From contig OX387200.1 in assembly GCA_947561715.1 (NCBI GenBank), forward strand, positions 16,556,501-16,620,500: a DNA stretch of 64,000 nucleotides, given 5' to 3'. The DNA comes from Ascidia mentula (taxonomy: Eukaryota > Chordata > Ascidiacea > Phlebobranchia > Ascidiidae). The notes beneath the pieces were generated by a model. It worked only from the letters and a program-made list of their open reading frames with translations, was not told the origin of the DNA and made no database searches. How positions within the stretch are numbered: the stretch's first letter is position 1; the number at the start of each line of letters is the position of its first letter. Below, piece by piece: positions 11,688-24,300 of the stretch. A program made the translations under genes and the position numbers.

Positions 11688-14600
11688 ATGATGGCAACTT
11701 GCAAAGTAAAGAAAGCGGAGGCACCAGTTGTCGTTTCATTTATGGACTTTGTCAACGACGACGCAGATTCTAAGTCAATGAAACAGGCAAGCATCATGAA
11801 GCACAAAAATTCCAAACAAAAACAGACAGATCGTGAAAAGAAACAACCAGCTCAGTATGGAATTCAATTGCAAAAACGGAAACACAATGGTTCACCATTT
11901 GACAACAACAAACCAAGCAAAAGGAAAAAGTCTGATGAAAATGATGTTGTTTTTATTGGGAGTGTATCAAAATCCAAACAGACAGAATCAAAGATAAGCA
12001 AATCAAAACCCAACCTTGGAAATACAGTAAAAAAAGCTAAGAAAAGCAAAAGGAGGAGATCATCTACAGATGTTATTGAAATTAAAGTCATAAAACCACC
12101 CCAGCCTAATTTAGTAGGACCGAAATCTTCTAGCACAAGCTCCCAAAATCATTTGAGTAATTTTGTTCAAGAGGGTAGGTAATACAATAATTTAAGAAGC
12201 ACATGCGATTACTGACCATTGATAATCATTTTAGAAACTCCTTTGTGGGTTGAAAAGCACAAGCCCTCGTCACCATCGAACCTCCTAGTTAACCAAAGGA
12301 TGATTAATAAACTGCAACTGTGGCTGCAACAATGGAAATTAATTATTAAAAAGGAGACTGTTTCTTTGCAAAGACAAGCAGAAAAAGAACAAAACAAGAA
12401 AAAAAGTGTGTTTTTATTAATCATAATACATACTAGTGTATAAATTGTGTAACTGTGTTTGTTCTTCTGTGGATAGCAAACTAAACAAATTTTAAACAAA
12501 GCATTCCTGTATGTGTATTCAAAATGGTGGTCATGTTAAAACATGTTATTGATTAAACAATTCTTACACAGAGAAGTCAAATGGATCTTCATCTGACAGT
12601 GATTTTCAGTTGTCAGAGGAAGACTCCAGGGATGTGGGGATACCCAACACATTTGTTCTTATTGGACCAACAGGGTGTGGAAAGACTGTTACTGCGCATA
12701 CGTGTGCAAGTGCTGTTGGCTTCAAAGTGTGTAAAACAAAATGACTACCCATTAATCCATGAATTTTCTTGTAACATTAAGCTTATAAATTCCAAGTACA
12801 TTTCAAAACAATTCAAATCTATTTCAAACAGGTTTTGGAAATTAATGCTTCTTGTCATCGAAGTTATAAGCAGATTATGTCACAACTTCAAGAAGCAACA
12901 CAGTCACACTTGATTTGGAAGCAGTCCAATAAAGAAACCACAAACATGAAATCAAGTATATAAATTGTACTGTTTTATCTCATGTTGTTAAATCACGCAA
13001 TGCATTGCAGATTTGGGGAAGAACTCCTCTTGTAAAAGTGTGGAAGGTTTTTTTAGAAAGCAGTCTTTTACCTCCCAACCAAAAGCACAGTCTGCTGTAA
13101 AGGATCAAAACTCACTGATTCTCTTTGATGAGGTATTTTTGTTGAACATGATCAATTAAATAGTAGTAAGTAAGTTTTTGTCAAGTTAAACTGTGCCACA
13201 ATGCCACAAAAGACTGTAGCATGTATCATTCCTGCATAAAATAGTGTGATGCAATTGTTGCAATTTCATACAAACTGATCCTAGATAATTTTGCACTAAT
13301 TTATTGCACTGTAATAAATCATAAACTTATACATGGACCAATCATCCTATATCAGTTTGAAAGGGTTTTTGATTGTGTTTTTGCATGACAGGTTGAAGCC
13401 ATACTGGAATGTGACAAAGGCTTCTGGTCAGCTGTTCAGTCTTTTTCAAATATGACCAAGAGGCCCATATTATTGACTGCCACAAATACATCAGTGTTGG
13501 ATAATCTCACAGGCAATTTCATTACAGCCAAATTGAGCTCTGCTTCCAAGGTTTGGTCATTTATAAGTGCCCATGTATTTATGATGTTTTTGGTCTCTAA
13601 AAAATATATAATATTAGTAGGATAAAAGTATACATAAGTCCCCAGAACAAAGGTTGGCAACCTATGGCCTGTGGACAGCATCCAGCCCGCCCCCCCCCCA
13701 AATCATTCGGTCTGCTGGCTTTTTTCCAATTGCAATAATTCTGTGACTCGTGGAGTGGTTCAACCATATTATAAATAACTATGTGATTCGCATGCTTCAA
13801 CCACATTATAAACAGTAAAAAGAATGATATTCTTGGTGGAAAAAATATTACAGCCCGGTGATACTTTGTAGAGTTGTGGCCCACATTTAGGTAAAGGTTG
13901 CTTGAACCTGCACTAACACTTTGCATTTTTGTGCAGCAAAAACTCTGTGATCTTATTCAATCTATTGGTGTAAAAGAGGAGATTGCATTGGATGCCAAAG
14001 ACTGTGAGCAAATGGTATCATGCTTGCAGTGTGATATAAGGCAAGCAGTAATGTCGTTACAGTTTTGGACACAATCTGAACTGTCAAAAGCAAAGTCTGT
14101 TTCTCCAAAGACTAATCGACAATCCAAATCCAGCAAGCGAAGAAGTTCATCTGCATCTACATTGACTTGTGGTGTGAACAAGATAACGGCTAAAGTCTGG
14201 GGTACTCAAGACATTTTGCATTCCTCAAAACCTGTTCATGACCATTTTACTGAAACGAAGGGAAGCTGTCTGAAGTCTTTGGAAGATTCTCTTTCTCATT
14301 TGTTGGCATTGAAATTGCCTAATATTATTTTACAAAAGCGATTTGAATTAGTTGGCGCTGAACCTCAGGATAGTCCAAGTTCCTCACTTGTGATCCATGT
14401 ACAAAATGGTAAGCAATATGTTTCGTAACTTATGTGTTTTCCCAAAATGTCAAAAATATCCTTGCAATTCCTCAATTCTAATGTAATTTTGTGATAAAAC
14501 TAAACACTTGTGATCCATGTACAAAATGGTAAGCAATATGTTTCGTAACTTATGTGTTTTCCCAAAATGTCAAAAATATCCTTGCAATTCCTCAATTCTA

Positions 14601-16277
14601 ATGTAATTTTGTGATAAAACTAATATATCACATTTGAGTGGATACTGAATTGAAGGTAAATGATTACTTTTTCTACTACTGTTTGATTATTGTATAACTA
14701 CGTATAACTTGGAATATTGCATTCAGACACCTTTCCAACTTCAGAACAACAGATGTTTGGACAAACTCATCCTGACATCGATTCGGATTTTTTGTCTCTT
14801 GCTTACAATCGTCCACTCATGCCAACAAGTTCCATGCCATTTGCCTGTAGTGAGGATAGTTTAGAAAGTAATAAATCCACCTCAATGCCTCCTCCAGTGC
14901 CAAAAAATGACAACGAAATACCCAATTGTAACGAATCGTACAGTAACGCACAGTTAAGGGATTTGTCTGAATACTTTGACATGATTTCTATGTGTGATCA
15001 GTTTGATCACCGTTACGTAGATAGATACCCCTGTTTGTCCTGTGATGCTGGAGAAGCACGACTTTTGGATGGTTTGTCAGATAATATTGGTGAGTAAACA
15101 AGTAGTGTTTTAGCAGTATTATATGATGCCACAGGTGACTAGGAATGCTCTGGCCTATTGAAACAGGGATTGGCATTTCTAGTGTAATTGTAATAACAAT
15201 GTTGCTAAAACAGCAGACCTAAAGTGTTTCCAAGTGTTTTTTTGCTTTAATTCCTATTTTTAACAAATTTCTGTACCTTCTAAAAATCTTAAGAAATTTA
15301 AATTTTAAAACATTTTTAAGGCTTGCTGCATTACTGAAAAAAGTGACTTTTCCTAGTAATCATAAAATATTTTGAAACGTTTTTCATAACCCTACTGTGC
15401 TAGTCATGTTATAGTTGGTATTTACTCATCAGAAATTTTGTGTTTAATTTTCATGTAGTGACCAAGGTATGCGAACCTCCTGCATCTGTTGCTCGTGTGT
15501 TTGTTGAGCTCCAGGCTTCTCTACATGTTCGCAGCCTCCATAAAGCACAAAACAAGATCAGACACCAACCAGTCCCTCTAAAACCATTGCCCAGTGCAAG
15601 CATTGATTCGAACAGGTTATTAAAATGACTTTTATTCTGTCTCTGTGTTGAATATCCACATCCAATCTACATAATTTTGTGCCTTTGCTGTTTAATCCTG
15701 TGTTGCTGAGCTGCGATGGCCTCAATAAAATTGTTTCAAATTCCTTCCCTTATTGAACCCACTTGTCTTAATTTTTATGGTGATAGGTACAGCAAGGAGC
15801 TTTTTGAGCGCCTGTCTTTCTGCAGCGACGCTAAACCATTCCCGAACGCTTGTCGGTCGTTCAACCTCGACTACCTCCCCGCTCTCAGATCCGTTTGCCG
15901 TACCGAAGAAAAGCGAAAAGTGGCCAAGACGTCAAGGAGGTAAAATTTCTGTAGTAGTAACTTTGCAGTGAGCACTACACGGCTATCTGTCATAAACGTG
16001 TCATTGGGGATTGGGTTTATAATTTAAACAGTTATGTGTGGGTTGCTCTGGTAAAACTTACTCGAAAGGAAAATAATTAGCCATGTTTTACTTGTAAAAC
16101 ACTGTGTATTGAGGGGAACGCCCCAATGTCGAAAACTTTAACCACATGTCAAAACGTCGCTTTAACCGCAGGTTTTTCCACTACTTCGACCACATCCAGC
16201 TTTTTGCACCCCCTGGTGACCTTGCAAAACTTGCTGGAGAATTTGTGGAGCAAATCGTTGTAGACAAAAACAACTGA
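11688..16277 (+). CDS. ATAD5: ATAD5/Elg1-like PCNA-unloader AAA+ ATPase, eleven exons, 822 aa
   Basis: Exons: 11688-12174, 12235-12405, 12572-12726, 12832-12955, 13011-13132, 13392-13550, 13937-14408, 14727-15089, 15459-15615, 15787-15939, 16172-16277; phases join to 823 codons. Residues 1-219 are Lys/Ser-rich with nuclear-localisation-like clusters (SKRKK, KSKRRR). TPLWVEKHKPSSPSNL marks the clamp-loader start. Walker A GPTGCGKT is at about 250-257 and Walker B LILFDE at about 348-353. CDIRQAVMSLQFW is the lid-region signature, and the C-terminus (YLPALRSVCRTEEKRKV, RRFFHYFDHIQL) matches the ATAD5 end. Known role: replaces RFC1 in an RFC-like complex that removes PCNA from DNA after replication, in the nucleus. 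At 822 residues it is far shorter than human ATAD5 (about 1,840); most loss is N-terminal. A 120-bp tandem duplication copies the end of exon 7 into the following intron. Confidence 0.92.
13643..13910. mobile_element. possible degenerate hAT-like MITE in an ATAD5 intron
   Basis: The two ends share an imperfect inverted motif: CAG...CAA...GCAACCT at the left and its complement at the right, with GGCC-type segments inside both ends. A CCCCCCCCC run sits near the left end. An 8-bp target-site duplication was looked for and not found, so the limits are approximate. It ends about 26 bases before the exon 7 acceptor. Confidence 0.25.
14385..14623 (+). repeat. 120-bp perfect tandem duplication across an ATAD5 splice donor
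   Basis: Sequence 14385-14504 is repeated immediately at 14505-14623 with no mismatch seen. Each copy contains the last 24 coding bases of ATAD5 exon 7 and its GTAAGC donor. Only the first donor keeps the frame: reading through it meets a TAA at 14426-14428. The second donor is a decoy. Confidence 0.9.
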
Positions 16278-17118
16278 CCTTTTTGGAAAAATGCAGCCTG
16301 CACCGAACAACGTCGCAATCGTGTACGACAGTCACGTGTGAAAATGAGGAGAATGTCGGTTCATGCAGTGCCAGGAAGTCTTGAAGCACAGTGATTTGGA
16401 TCACGTAGATCATTTTTTAAAGACGTATTTTATGAATCGTTGTTTTAAAGAAAATACAAATGTTGTTTCTGAGAGTATTCGGAGGTAATGGCGATGCAAG
16501 AATCGCCGCGACTTGAAGTACAAAATTCTCCTGATGCCCAACTAATTAAAAGCATTTCATTACTTTTTTTTCCTCAATAAAAGTTATTTCGTTAGGTCGA
16601 GGTGGCATCGCAGCCATTATTGAGGGAGCAGAAAACAAAATCCTGCTTTGTTCTGAAGACCCACTTTTCACGGCCTCCTTTTGTTGATGGACATCCGATC
16701 TTAATACCATGGAGCTTAAATAAGTTCGCATGTAACGAGACAGCTGCGATCGGCTGGAAAGGACCTGCACAGTGAGAGGATCCTGCATTCCAGGCTCAAA
16801 TGAAAATATATATATTTCTTTCCTGGCTGGAAATGTGTGAACAAAATCATAAAAAAAACATCTGACCGAACCTAAGTTGATATTCAGGCTATGCCTAGTC
16901 ATTCATCAAAAGTGGAACAAGCAGACAGCCTATACGTTTTCAATTGCCATCACATCAAAGTAAAGATCTTGCAACATATTTTAGTTCAATCAATCAATAG
17001 TTAAATGTTTCCACTTCACTCACGATGGTCACTATAACCCTATCCATGGTCAATTGCTAACCATGGCCACCATGTGGTGTCCTGCGCACCTGCACACCCG
17101 CAATTCTGCAAGGGCGTA
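16278..17118. other. ATAD5 3' region and unassigned sequence
   Basis: An AATAAA at 16576-16581, about 300 bases past the ATAD5 stop, could be its polyA signal. A minus-strand frame of 118 codons at 16546-16902 could be a terminal exon (it has an upstream TTCCAG-type acceptor), but its product resembles nothing I know. No further structure seen. Confidence 0.3.
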
Positions 17119-17260
17119 TAGCCCGTTCTTTTGGTCGGGTGATTGGTAGCATTGGTCAAGCGCCCGACCCGCATACCAAAAAGAAAACCTGATCGGTATT
17201 CGTGGCCAGGATATCCTGGGTTCAGATCCCGGCGTGGTAAAAAAGGGCGTAGTCCGTTCT
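17111..17260 (+). mobile_element. tRNA-derived SINE-like repeat
   Basis: An A-box-like segment (TAGCATTGGTCAAGCGC, 17147-17163) is followed by a stem CCAGG-ATAT-CCTGG and a T-arm-like GGG-TTCAGAT-CCC whose core, GGTTCAGATCC (17219-17229), is a near-consensus B box. The A-to-B spacing is longer than in a functional tRNA and no acceptor stem closes, so this is a tRNA-derived repeat, not a tRNA gene. Near-identical short repeats (AGGGCGTATAGCCCGTTCTT, and a shorter variant) flank the core. Confidence 0.42.
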
Positions 17261-17340
17261 TAAATGGTTTTGAAATTGTTGGTATGAATAGACTGTTGTA
17301 TTTTAGAAATATTTCCCAAAATGTCGAGTTCATATGAGCT

Positions 17341-18277
17341 TGTTAAAATTAACTGTATGAAATTAAAAAAAATATGATGTTGTAACTCGCATCCGGCTTT
17401 TAAGGTACGCTTTAAAAATATTGCTTTGGAAATATGTCACGAAGATACCGAGAAATCCTATCCGTTGTCGTTTTACAACACCGTCTAAAACGATTTGACC
17501 CCTAACGTATTGGATCTTGCCCACGCAAAAGCTGGAAATGGTCTTTGTGGTCTTTACAAATTTGCACCCACTGTCTCCAGGACATTCACCAGGATGTCGA
17601 AGGACTGTTTCACGGGGATGGAGCCAATATTCTTGGTTCTTGCGTCATTGACGTCTCGCCTTTGCCACTTTAGCGTTGCGCGGTTTACGCTAAAAGATAT
17701 GCACACAATGCGCCTTTTTTGTGCTTTTAATATGACCATAAAATGTGCATTCAATTTGGTTCTATAGCCAAGCCTCAGTGCCATACAACACGTCTAGACG
17801 TCAAAGCGTCTTTACATTAATTGACTTCAAGTGTGTATTTCTTAAACCGAAACACAAATGATAGTCTGTGCGTAAACGAGTATAATCGACAACAAAGAAT
17901 TAATAGGCCTGCGTCGTATGGAGTAATGGGATACAACGTATAAGTTTTCTTTACCTAAATTAGGCATAAAATTATTGTTTGCTTTTACAAACCGATCTGA
18001 CCGACCAAAAGTAGCCGATATGGTTACTTGGTTTTGTATGGGCATAGAGTAGCCTAAATGTGCTTGCATGGTTTTTATTGGAACTCATTTTTCTTGAAAA
18101 AACATTACACACTGACGCAACTGCATATAGTTTACGAATTATGTCGTATATACCTGTTAAGGTGCGTAGCAACCAGTCGAGATTGGCGTACATTTTACCC
18201 CAAAGGATGTCGCGCTGAGGTTTATGACGTAATCCGGATGGCAGTAAAACACTTTTTTCGTGTTGTGTCTTTGTACC
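17341..18277. other. intergenic region upstream of the mucin gene
   Basis: Several open frames of 60-112 codons occur on both strands (17495-17767, 17554-17784, 17972-18310, 18058-18360). They overlap one another and match no family. I see no supported gene. Confidence 0.35.
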
Positions 18278-18285
18278 TATATAAA
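18278..18285 (+). promoter_or_regulatory. TATA box of the mucin gene
   Basis: TATATAAA lies 79 bases upstream of the mucin ATG at 18357. A transcription start about 30 bases downstream would leave a 5' UTR of roughly 45 bases. This is a consensus core-promoter match in the right place and strand. Confidence 0.5.
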
Positions 18286-18356
18286 TTCCCCCTGGCGCCG
18301 GGATTTTCATTTTGGACCCTCCGTTGTGAAGAAATTGTTAGGGTTGGTGACGCACG

Positions 18357-21300
18357 ATGACTTCGTGTAGTCACATTCGCGCTGTCGTTTTCTTCCGTTT
18401 TATTATTTGTGTCTGTGTTTCACTTGCTGGGACCGGAAGGTAAGTCGTCGTTTGAGCGCAATGTCGCACAAATGTAACCCTATCCTATTAGATGACCTAA
18501 CAGACATACTGATGTGTATACGCCAATTACCTTAGTAATTATGATGACATTTACTCAAAGTAAGAATCGTTAAAACTCATCAGGTAACAATGTGTTGTGC
18601 ACAGGGCTGAATACTGCAAAGTTTCTCATTCGGTTTACGAAGAACAGATTGGAGTGTCTTGCATCGCCAAAAGTGAAAACGACATCTTGATCAAACAGTA
18701 TGTCGGGAACGACGGACACCACGCCTGCGACATTCTCAAGTATATAATTCTGGCTACTTGTGATTTTTGATTAAACTATGTTATGTAAGTATTTATACGA
18801 CAACAGGCAAAGTTGGATGTCTTGCGTCGTATGCATTTCAAACAAACTTGCATTGGCGGTGTGCGTATTTAGTTTGTAGGCTGCTGATGCAAGTCTGTTT
18901 GCTTTGCATTATTTTCATCGACAATTACACAGTTCGCATGCAATAGTTGGGAACTATTTAAAAACAGCACTGAGGGTTTGAATGTGACAGAGGTTGGGCA
19001 AAGTTGAATTCCTGATCTGTGGAAATAAACAGCACTTCATTGCAAGACCAAAATTCGTTGCAAGGCACATTTCTTCTATTTTTGTGTAAACTTCACCCAC
19101 TTATAAGCGCGGTACGACTTTGGAAGACTATTTTATGAAAATAAATAATACAATTTAACACACCGGGATACAGAAGTTTGTGAAGAATCTGTGTCCCGGT
19201 GCCTTAATATTTGCCTAGATGTCGCTGTTTTGACACGTGCTTAGGTGGTAACACAGGAAGAAAGTGCTTTGCTTCTGTCGGCGACGATACGTTTCGCTGA
19301 CAGCATGAATTTTATACCTGTGTATTTATTATCAAAGTAAAAATGCATATACTTAATACCTAATACGAAACATAACACGTGACATTGTTAAACATGCAGT
19401 AAAGTTCATCGTACCATTTTGCTGGTTCGCCTTCACTTTACACTGAAAATGATTGTAGTACAACAATCGAAACGTCTGTAGCATGAAATTCTCAACTATT
19501 GCATTGGCTATTTTGTTTGTATTGAAGATATATAAAACCGTCAATTATGTTGCAGTAAAGTCTTAAGCCACTATTTCTGGATCTCTTGGTCAAAGAACTG
19601 ATGCTTGTTGGCCTGATAAGTCTTCTGATTGTCACAATTCATTTGTTACTTACATATTACTGCTGTGTTCATTTGTGTTGTAAACATACAGTCAGGCCTC
19701 TGTAACCACAACTACCCGGTTTCGTTAATTAAAGTCGGCTTGGCGGGTAGTAACGAAAGATATTTGGTGAACTGCATTGGAAGAAAACACCGCTAGAGGT
19801 TTTTGTCCGATAACGTGGTTTACGGATAATCGGGGTTTGAAGCAGTAGGTGTGAATGGACTGCAGTTGGTAATTGTGCTACCAGCCTGATAACGGCAATA
19901 CGCAACCACCTACGTTTTAGTCAGGGGGATTAAATTATAATTACACTTAACCACTCACTCCTATAAATTTATTGTGACTGATGAAAATTTCCATGTGTAT
20001 ATTTATGTTTAGGGATCCTGTGCAAACCAACACCACAGAACACAATAATGTTACAAACTGTTGTGAAGGCTGGCAGGGTGTTGATTGCACCAAGGGTAAG
20101 ACTTACAGAATATGTAAGATATCAGTCATGTTATGTACTTGTTGTTCTAAATGAATGCCAACATAAATATATCAATGTGTTTTATTCTGAAATCTTATGT
20201 TCAGCCATGTATTCCCGTTATCATGATGAGCTGATCTGCTCCAATTGGGGATATTTTCATTATGAAACGTTTAATAGAAATTCTTTTTATTTTCCTGGAA
20301 GTTGCACTTACAACTTGGCTTATGAATGTTCGGGTGTGTTTTATGTGCAAGTAAGTTACAACATTCTGGTTTTGCCTAAAAAATATGCAAACTAAACACA
20401 AATATTTTGACTGTGTGCATTCAGGCAACTCATTTTACTACCTAAATAAATTTATAAATGACATTGCAACTTTTTATTGAAGTTAATAATTGTTCAGATC
20501 TTGGATAGTGGATTGATGCCTGTGTCCAGTGTTTTAAAACCATTTGCAGGTTGTCAACAACTTTGACTGCAACGATGGTTTTTGCAAAAGAGCAGTTCGA
20601 ATCATACATGGTAGTTCACATAACATAATGTTGTATCCTAACGGGACAGCAACATACAATGGGGCGTTTGTGACCATTCCCTCTGCATTTAGCCAAACAA
20701 TGACACTTAAATCAAGTGGAGTGTATACCATAGTGCAAATTGCTGGAGGTATGTGACTATCCAACACATGTATTTTAATCTTTGCGTGACTTGACTGATA
20801 TCAATGTATAGAATGGGACTTAAGGACATAATTGATTTCCTTTATACCATGCATGGCCTCTCTAATGTGTAAAAGTAGTATTAAACAAAAAATTTTAAGT
20901 CTGTTTTCTTCTTGACTTGTTTGTATGATTTATGAGACAATAATTTGCATCAAAACTCTCATGGAATAAAAAATACTTTGGCTAAATGGATTTTCTAATC
21001 CAAATATTTGTAAGATATCCGAGTGTCCTTTGACAATGATGAATCTGTGTATGTTGCTGTCTCATTGTCTTATGATGGGGACATGTGCGGCCTGTGTGGA
21101 CATGCAAGCCTGGACTCTTCTGAACCTGAAATAGTAATGCATTTTCAAATTGTTATATTTCAGAACTATGTTAATGCAAAAACAGTTTAATTCTACTCTC
21201 AATCTGCAGTACATTTAAATAGATTCAATAAAATATTCGTAAATATTTTGGTATGTAGCACAAAAATGTGATTGTAGTTTATGACATAAACCCCCAAAGT

Positions 21301-24300
21301 AAAATCAAGAAAATAATATCGGGCCCTGCTGCATTTCTTAGAATACATTCGATCCAATGCAACTTGAATTTGATCATCATGTGCAAGAATTCGATGGTGA
21401 TTTTCCGATCATATGTCAAACTGAAACCACAGCTTTTGAATCACCCTGCAATCATGTTAATGCAACACAGTTGCAAGCTATAAAGGCCCAGTGCGAGTCA
21501 CTAAACTCAAAGACTTTTGCAGCCTGTCATAGCTTCGTCCCAACTGAGGTAACTTTAAAACATTTACAAAGCTTTTCATCACATTTATTCTAGCCAGTAA
21601 TATTTTTCTGCCAATAAAGTTTTTAGTGTTAACAGAATGGGACGGTAATCAAGATTACAGTGTGATGCCATGCAAATGAGAATCACTGCCTTTTAAGTTA
21701 TTGTCATATACAAAAAATTGACCTGCTTAAATAAATTGCCAGCAAGTTGCTAACGCCATCCTAACGCAGGTATTGATTGCAAATTGTATGGAAGACGTCT
21801 GTCATTGTGGGTCTGACGACACTGCTGGTTGTGCTTGTGAGGCGTTCACGCATTATTCCAGATTGTGCGCACACCATGGCGTTGTCCTAAACTGGAGAAA
21901 CGATTCGTTTTGTTGTAAGTTGCTATTGGGTTTGTTGCTAGGAGCTGATATGTGATAGTTTGTTTGTTTTATCACGTGATTCTTGTTTATGCAGCCGAGG
22001 AATGTCCTTCAAACCAGCAACATTCGGAATGCCACTCGGCGTGTGCAAAGACATGTGAAAATGCTGACTATACTCCAACCTGCGATCTGACTGTCTGCGT
22101 AGACGGCTGCTTTTGTCAAGAAGGTCAGTTAAATATTATCTATAGGCTGATATCTTCCATTTTAGGTGGAAACACTGTTGGTAGGAGCCACATAAAGCTG
22201 GCTTAACCTCTAGTTTGCGACACTGAGCGTCCCCACCAGAAATACTCATCTCAAAAGATTTTTTTCACAATATAGCAGTGTTGGAAGCCGGATTTAAAAC
22301 TGCGCATAACGGCGCACAATCACCTAACCTGTAAAATAAAACTGCTGCCTGTATGAAAAACGGCAGCCATACTACATAGTGTCGTCTATTCCAACAACTA
22401 TCCCAGACGTTGACCCCAATAAAAAATTTTGTTTCGCATATTTTTTAGGTTGTTTTGTTGCAAAAATTTGTCATTTTTGTTTCAGGAACGTTTTATGACC
22501 ATACCACCAAGGAGTGTGTACCAAGAGAATTTTGCCCGTGCAAAAAATCCGATATCAACTACGACCCAGGAAGCGTCGTAACACAGGGCTGCAACAACTG
22601 GTAGGATGCAGTGTCTGAAAACCTTTTCATTTTTTTTCACGATCCCGTGTTTTTGGTTCACCAGCACCTGTATTAACGGGCGTTGGGAGTGCACTACGAA
22701 TTTATGTCCTTCTAAGTGCAAAGTCATCGGCCAGGACCACTACATCACCTTTGACGGGAAGCAGTACAAGGTTGAGTGCATGTCTTGCCGCGGTTTGGAT
22801 TTGGCCTTAAATTATCGATGTCTCGCAGTTTTCCGGGGGTTGCGAATATGTGCTTGTCCAGTCCACGTATCCCGCCCCGAATCCATTCACAGTTTGGATT
22901 CAGAACACAGGATGCGGCTTTCTGGCAAGTGACCCTTGTCAAAGGACTTTGAAGATACGACTATGGAGTGGGGAGGCGATCAGGTGAAGTGTTTTTATTC
23001 ATTGGGGGAAATACTGTCACTAAAACTGAAATTTTCTTCTGTAGAAAGCTCTTGTGTGTACATTACGTTGATTAATTTGTTTCAGCAATCTTGACTTTGA
23101 ATATACATAATCATAAAATACGCTAAATTTAAAATGCGCTTATTAATTCAACAAAATTGTTGATGCACAAAATCAAGCAATATATGTTATTTTGGCTCTG
23201 ATAGCTTTGATCTTGGACTGCGTTCCCAGTGAATCTCATGTACAAATATTTTAAAATTCCCAAACTTTGAAACATCGTATTGTAGTAATCCTCGATGCTT
23301 GTAGGTTTACAGATAAAGGAAACGTTCGTGTTGGGGAAATTGAAGTGTCCCTGCCTTACAAAAACGACGAGGTCGGTTATCGGGTGCAGAGGTTATCGTC
23401 CACTATCGTCCAGTTTGTGGCAGACAACGACGTGACGATCACGTGGGACATTGAGCTGCGCATTTACGTAAAAGTGCCTGTGGAATATCAACACCATGTT
23501 AGTGTTTTGCTCTACTTAATATTTTTTAATTTGTGAATTTGAGACACCTACCTTTAAGAAAAAATTTTAATTTCTGGACACCTACCTTCAAAAAAATTGG
23601 ATAAATGAGGAGAAATGTAACTCTTCATATTTATTCGGCGGCTATTATCCTTGTAAGCTAGTCAATAAGTGTATGGCAAATTGGGCTGTGAAAGTTATTT
23701 GTCCCCAATTGTTGTTTTATATGTTAATATTATAGATATGGACGCAACATCCAATTCAAATTTGTCATTCGTGAACCACATTACCGTATCTTGCTGTGAA
23801 TTGTACAACTAGGTCCTCGTTTCCTGTGTCATTACTTCACATGCTTTGAGCAATGCAAACACCTGAAATTGCGCATTTGTTTACACGCAAACGACTGTAT
23901 AAATCACCTTAAGTTGGACATGAAAATCATCGAAGCCAACAAAGCCTATTACGTTTAAGCAGTGGGCCGTGTAGCGCTCTGAAAAGACATATTTAATAAA
24001 TACCCAAAATGCCGAAAACACGTACTAGAGGCTGTTCCTCTTTCAGACTCTCGGCTTGTGCGGAACAAATAATCTTAAGCAATACGACGATTTCACACTA
24101 CCAACGGGTGACGTCAGTGCTGACGCAATCACGTTCGGCAACTCCTGGAAAGTTAACGCCAACTGTCCGGACTTAGATGAGAGCGTAGCGCATCAGGACG
24201 CTTGTACTTTGGGCAACGACTATCATAGCCATGCCCATGCAATCTGTCAGGCTCTCTTGGATGGTAAACCCTTTACCTTGAGTTGCAATTTTGTTGTTTT

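Noticed and set aside
16546..16902. 118-codon minus-strand frame as a separate gene
   Set aside because: No family resemblance and no other exons visible; overlaps the likely ATAD5 3' end. Kept only as a note.
17111..17260. Functional tRNA gene
   Set aside because: A and B boxes are recognisable, but the spacing is too long and no acceptor stem closes; it fits a tRNA-derived repeat.
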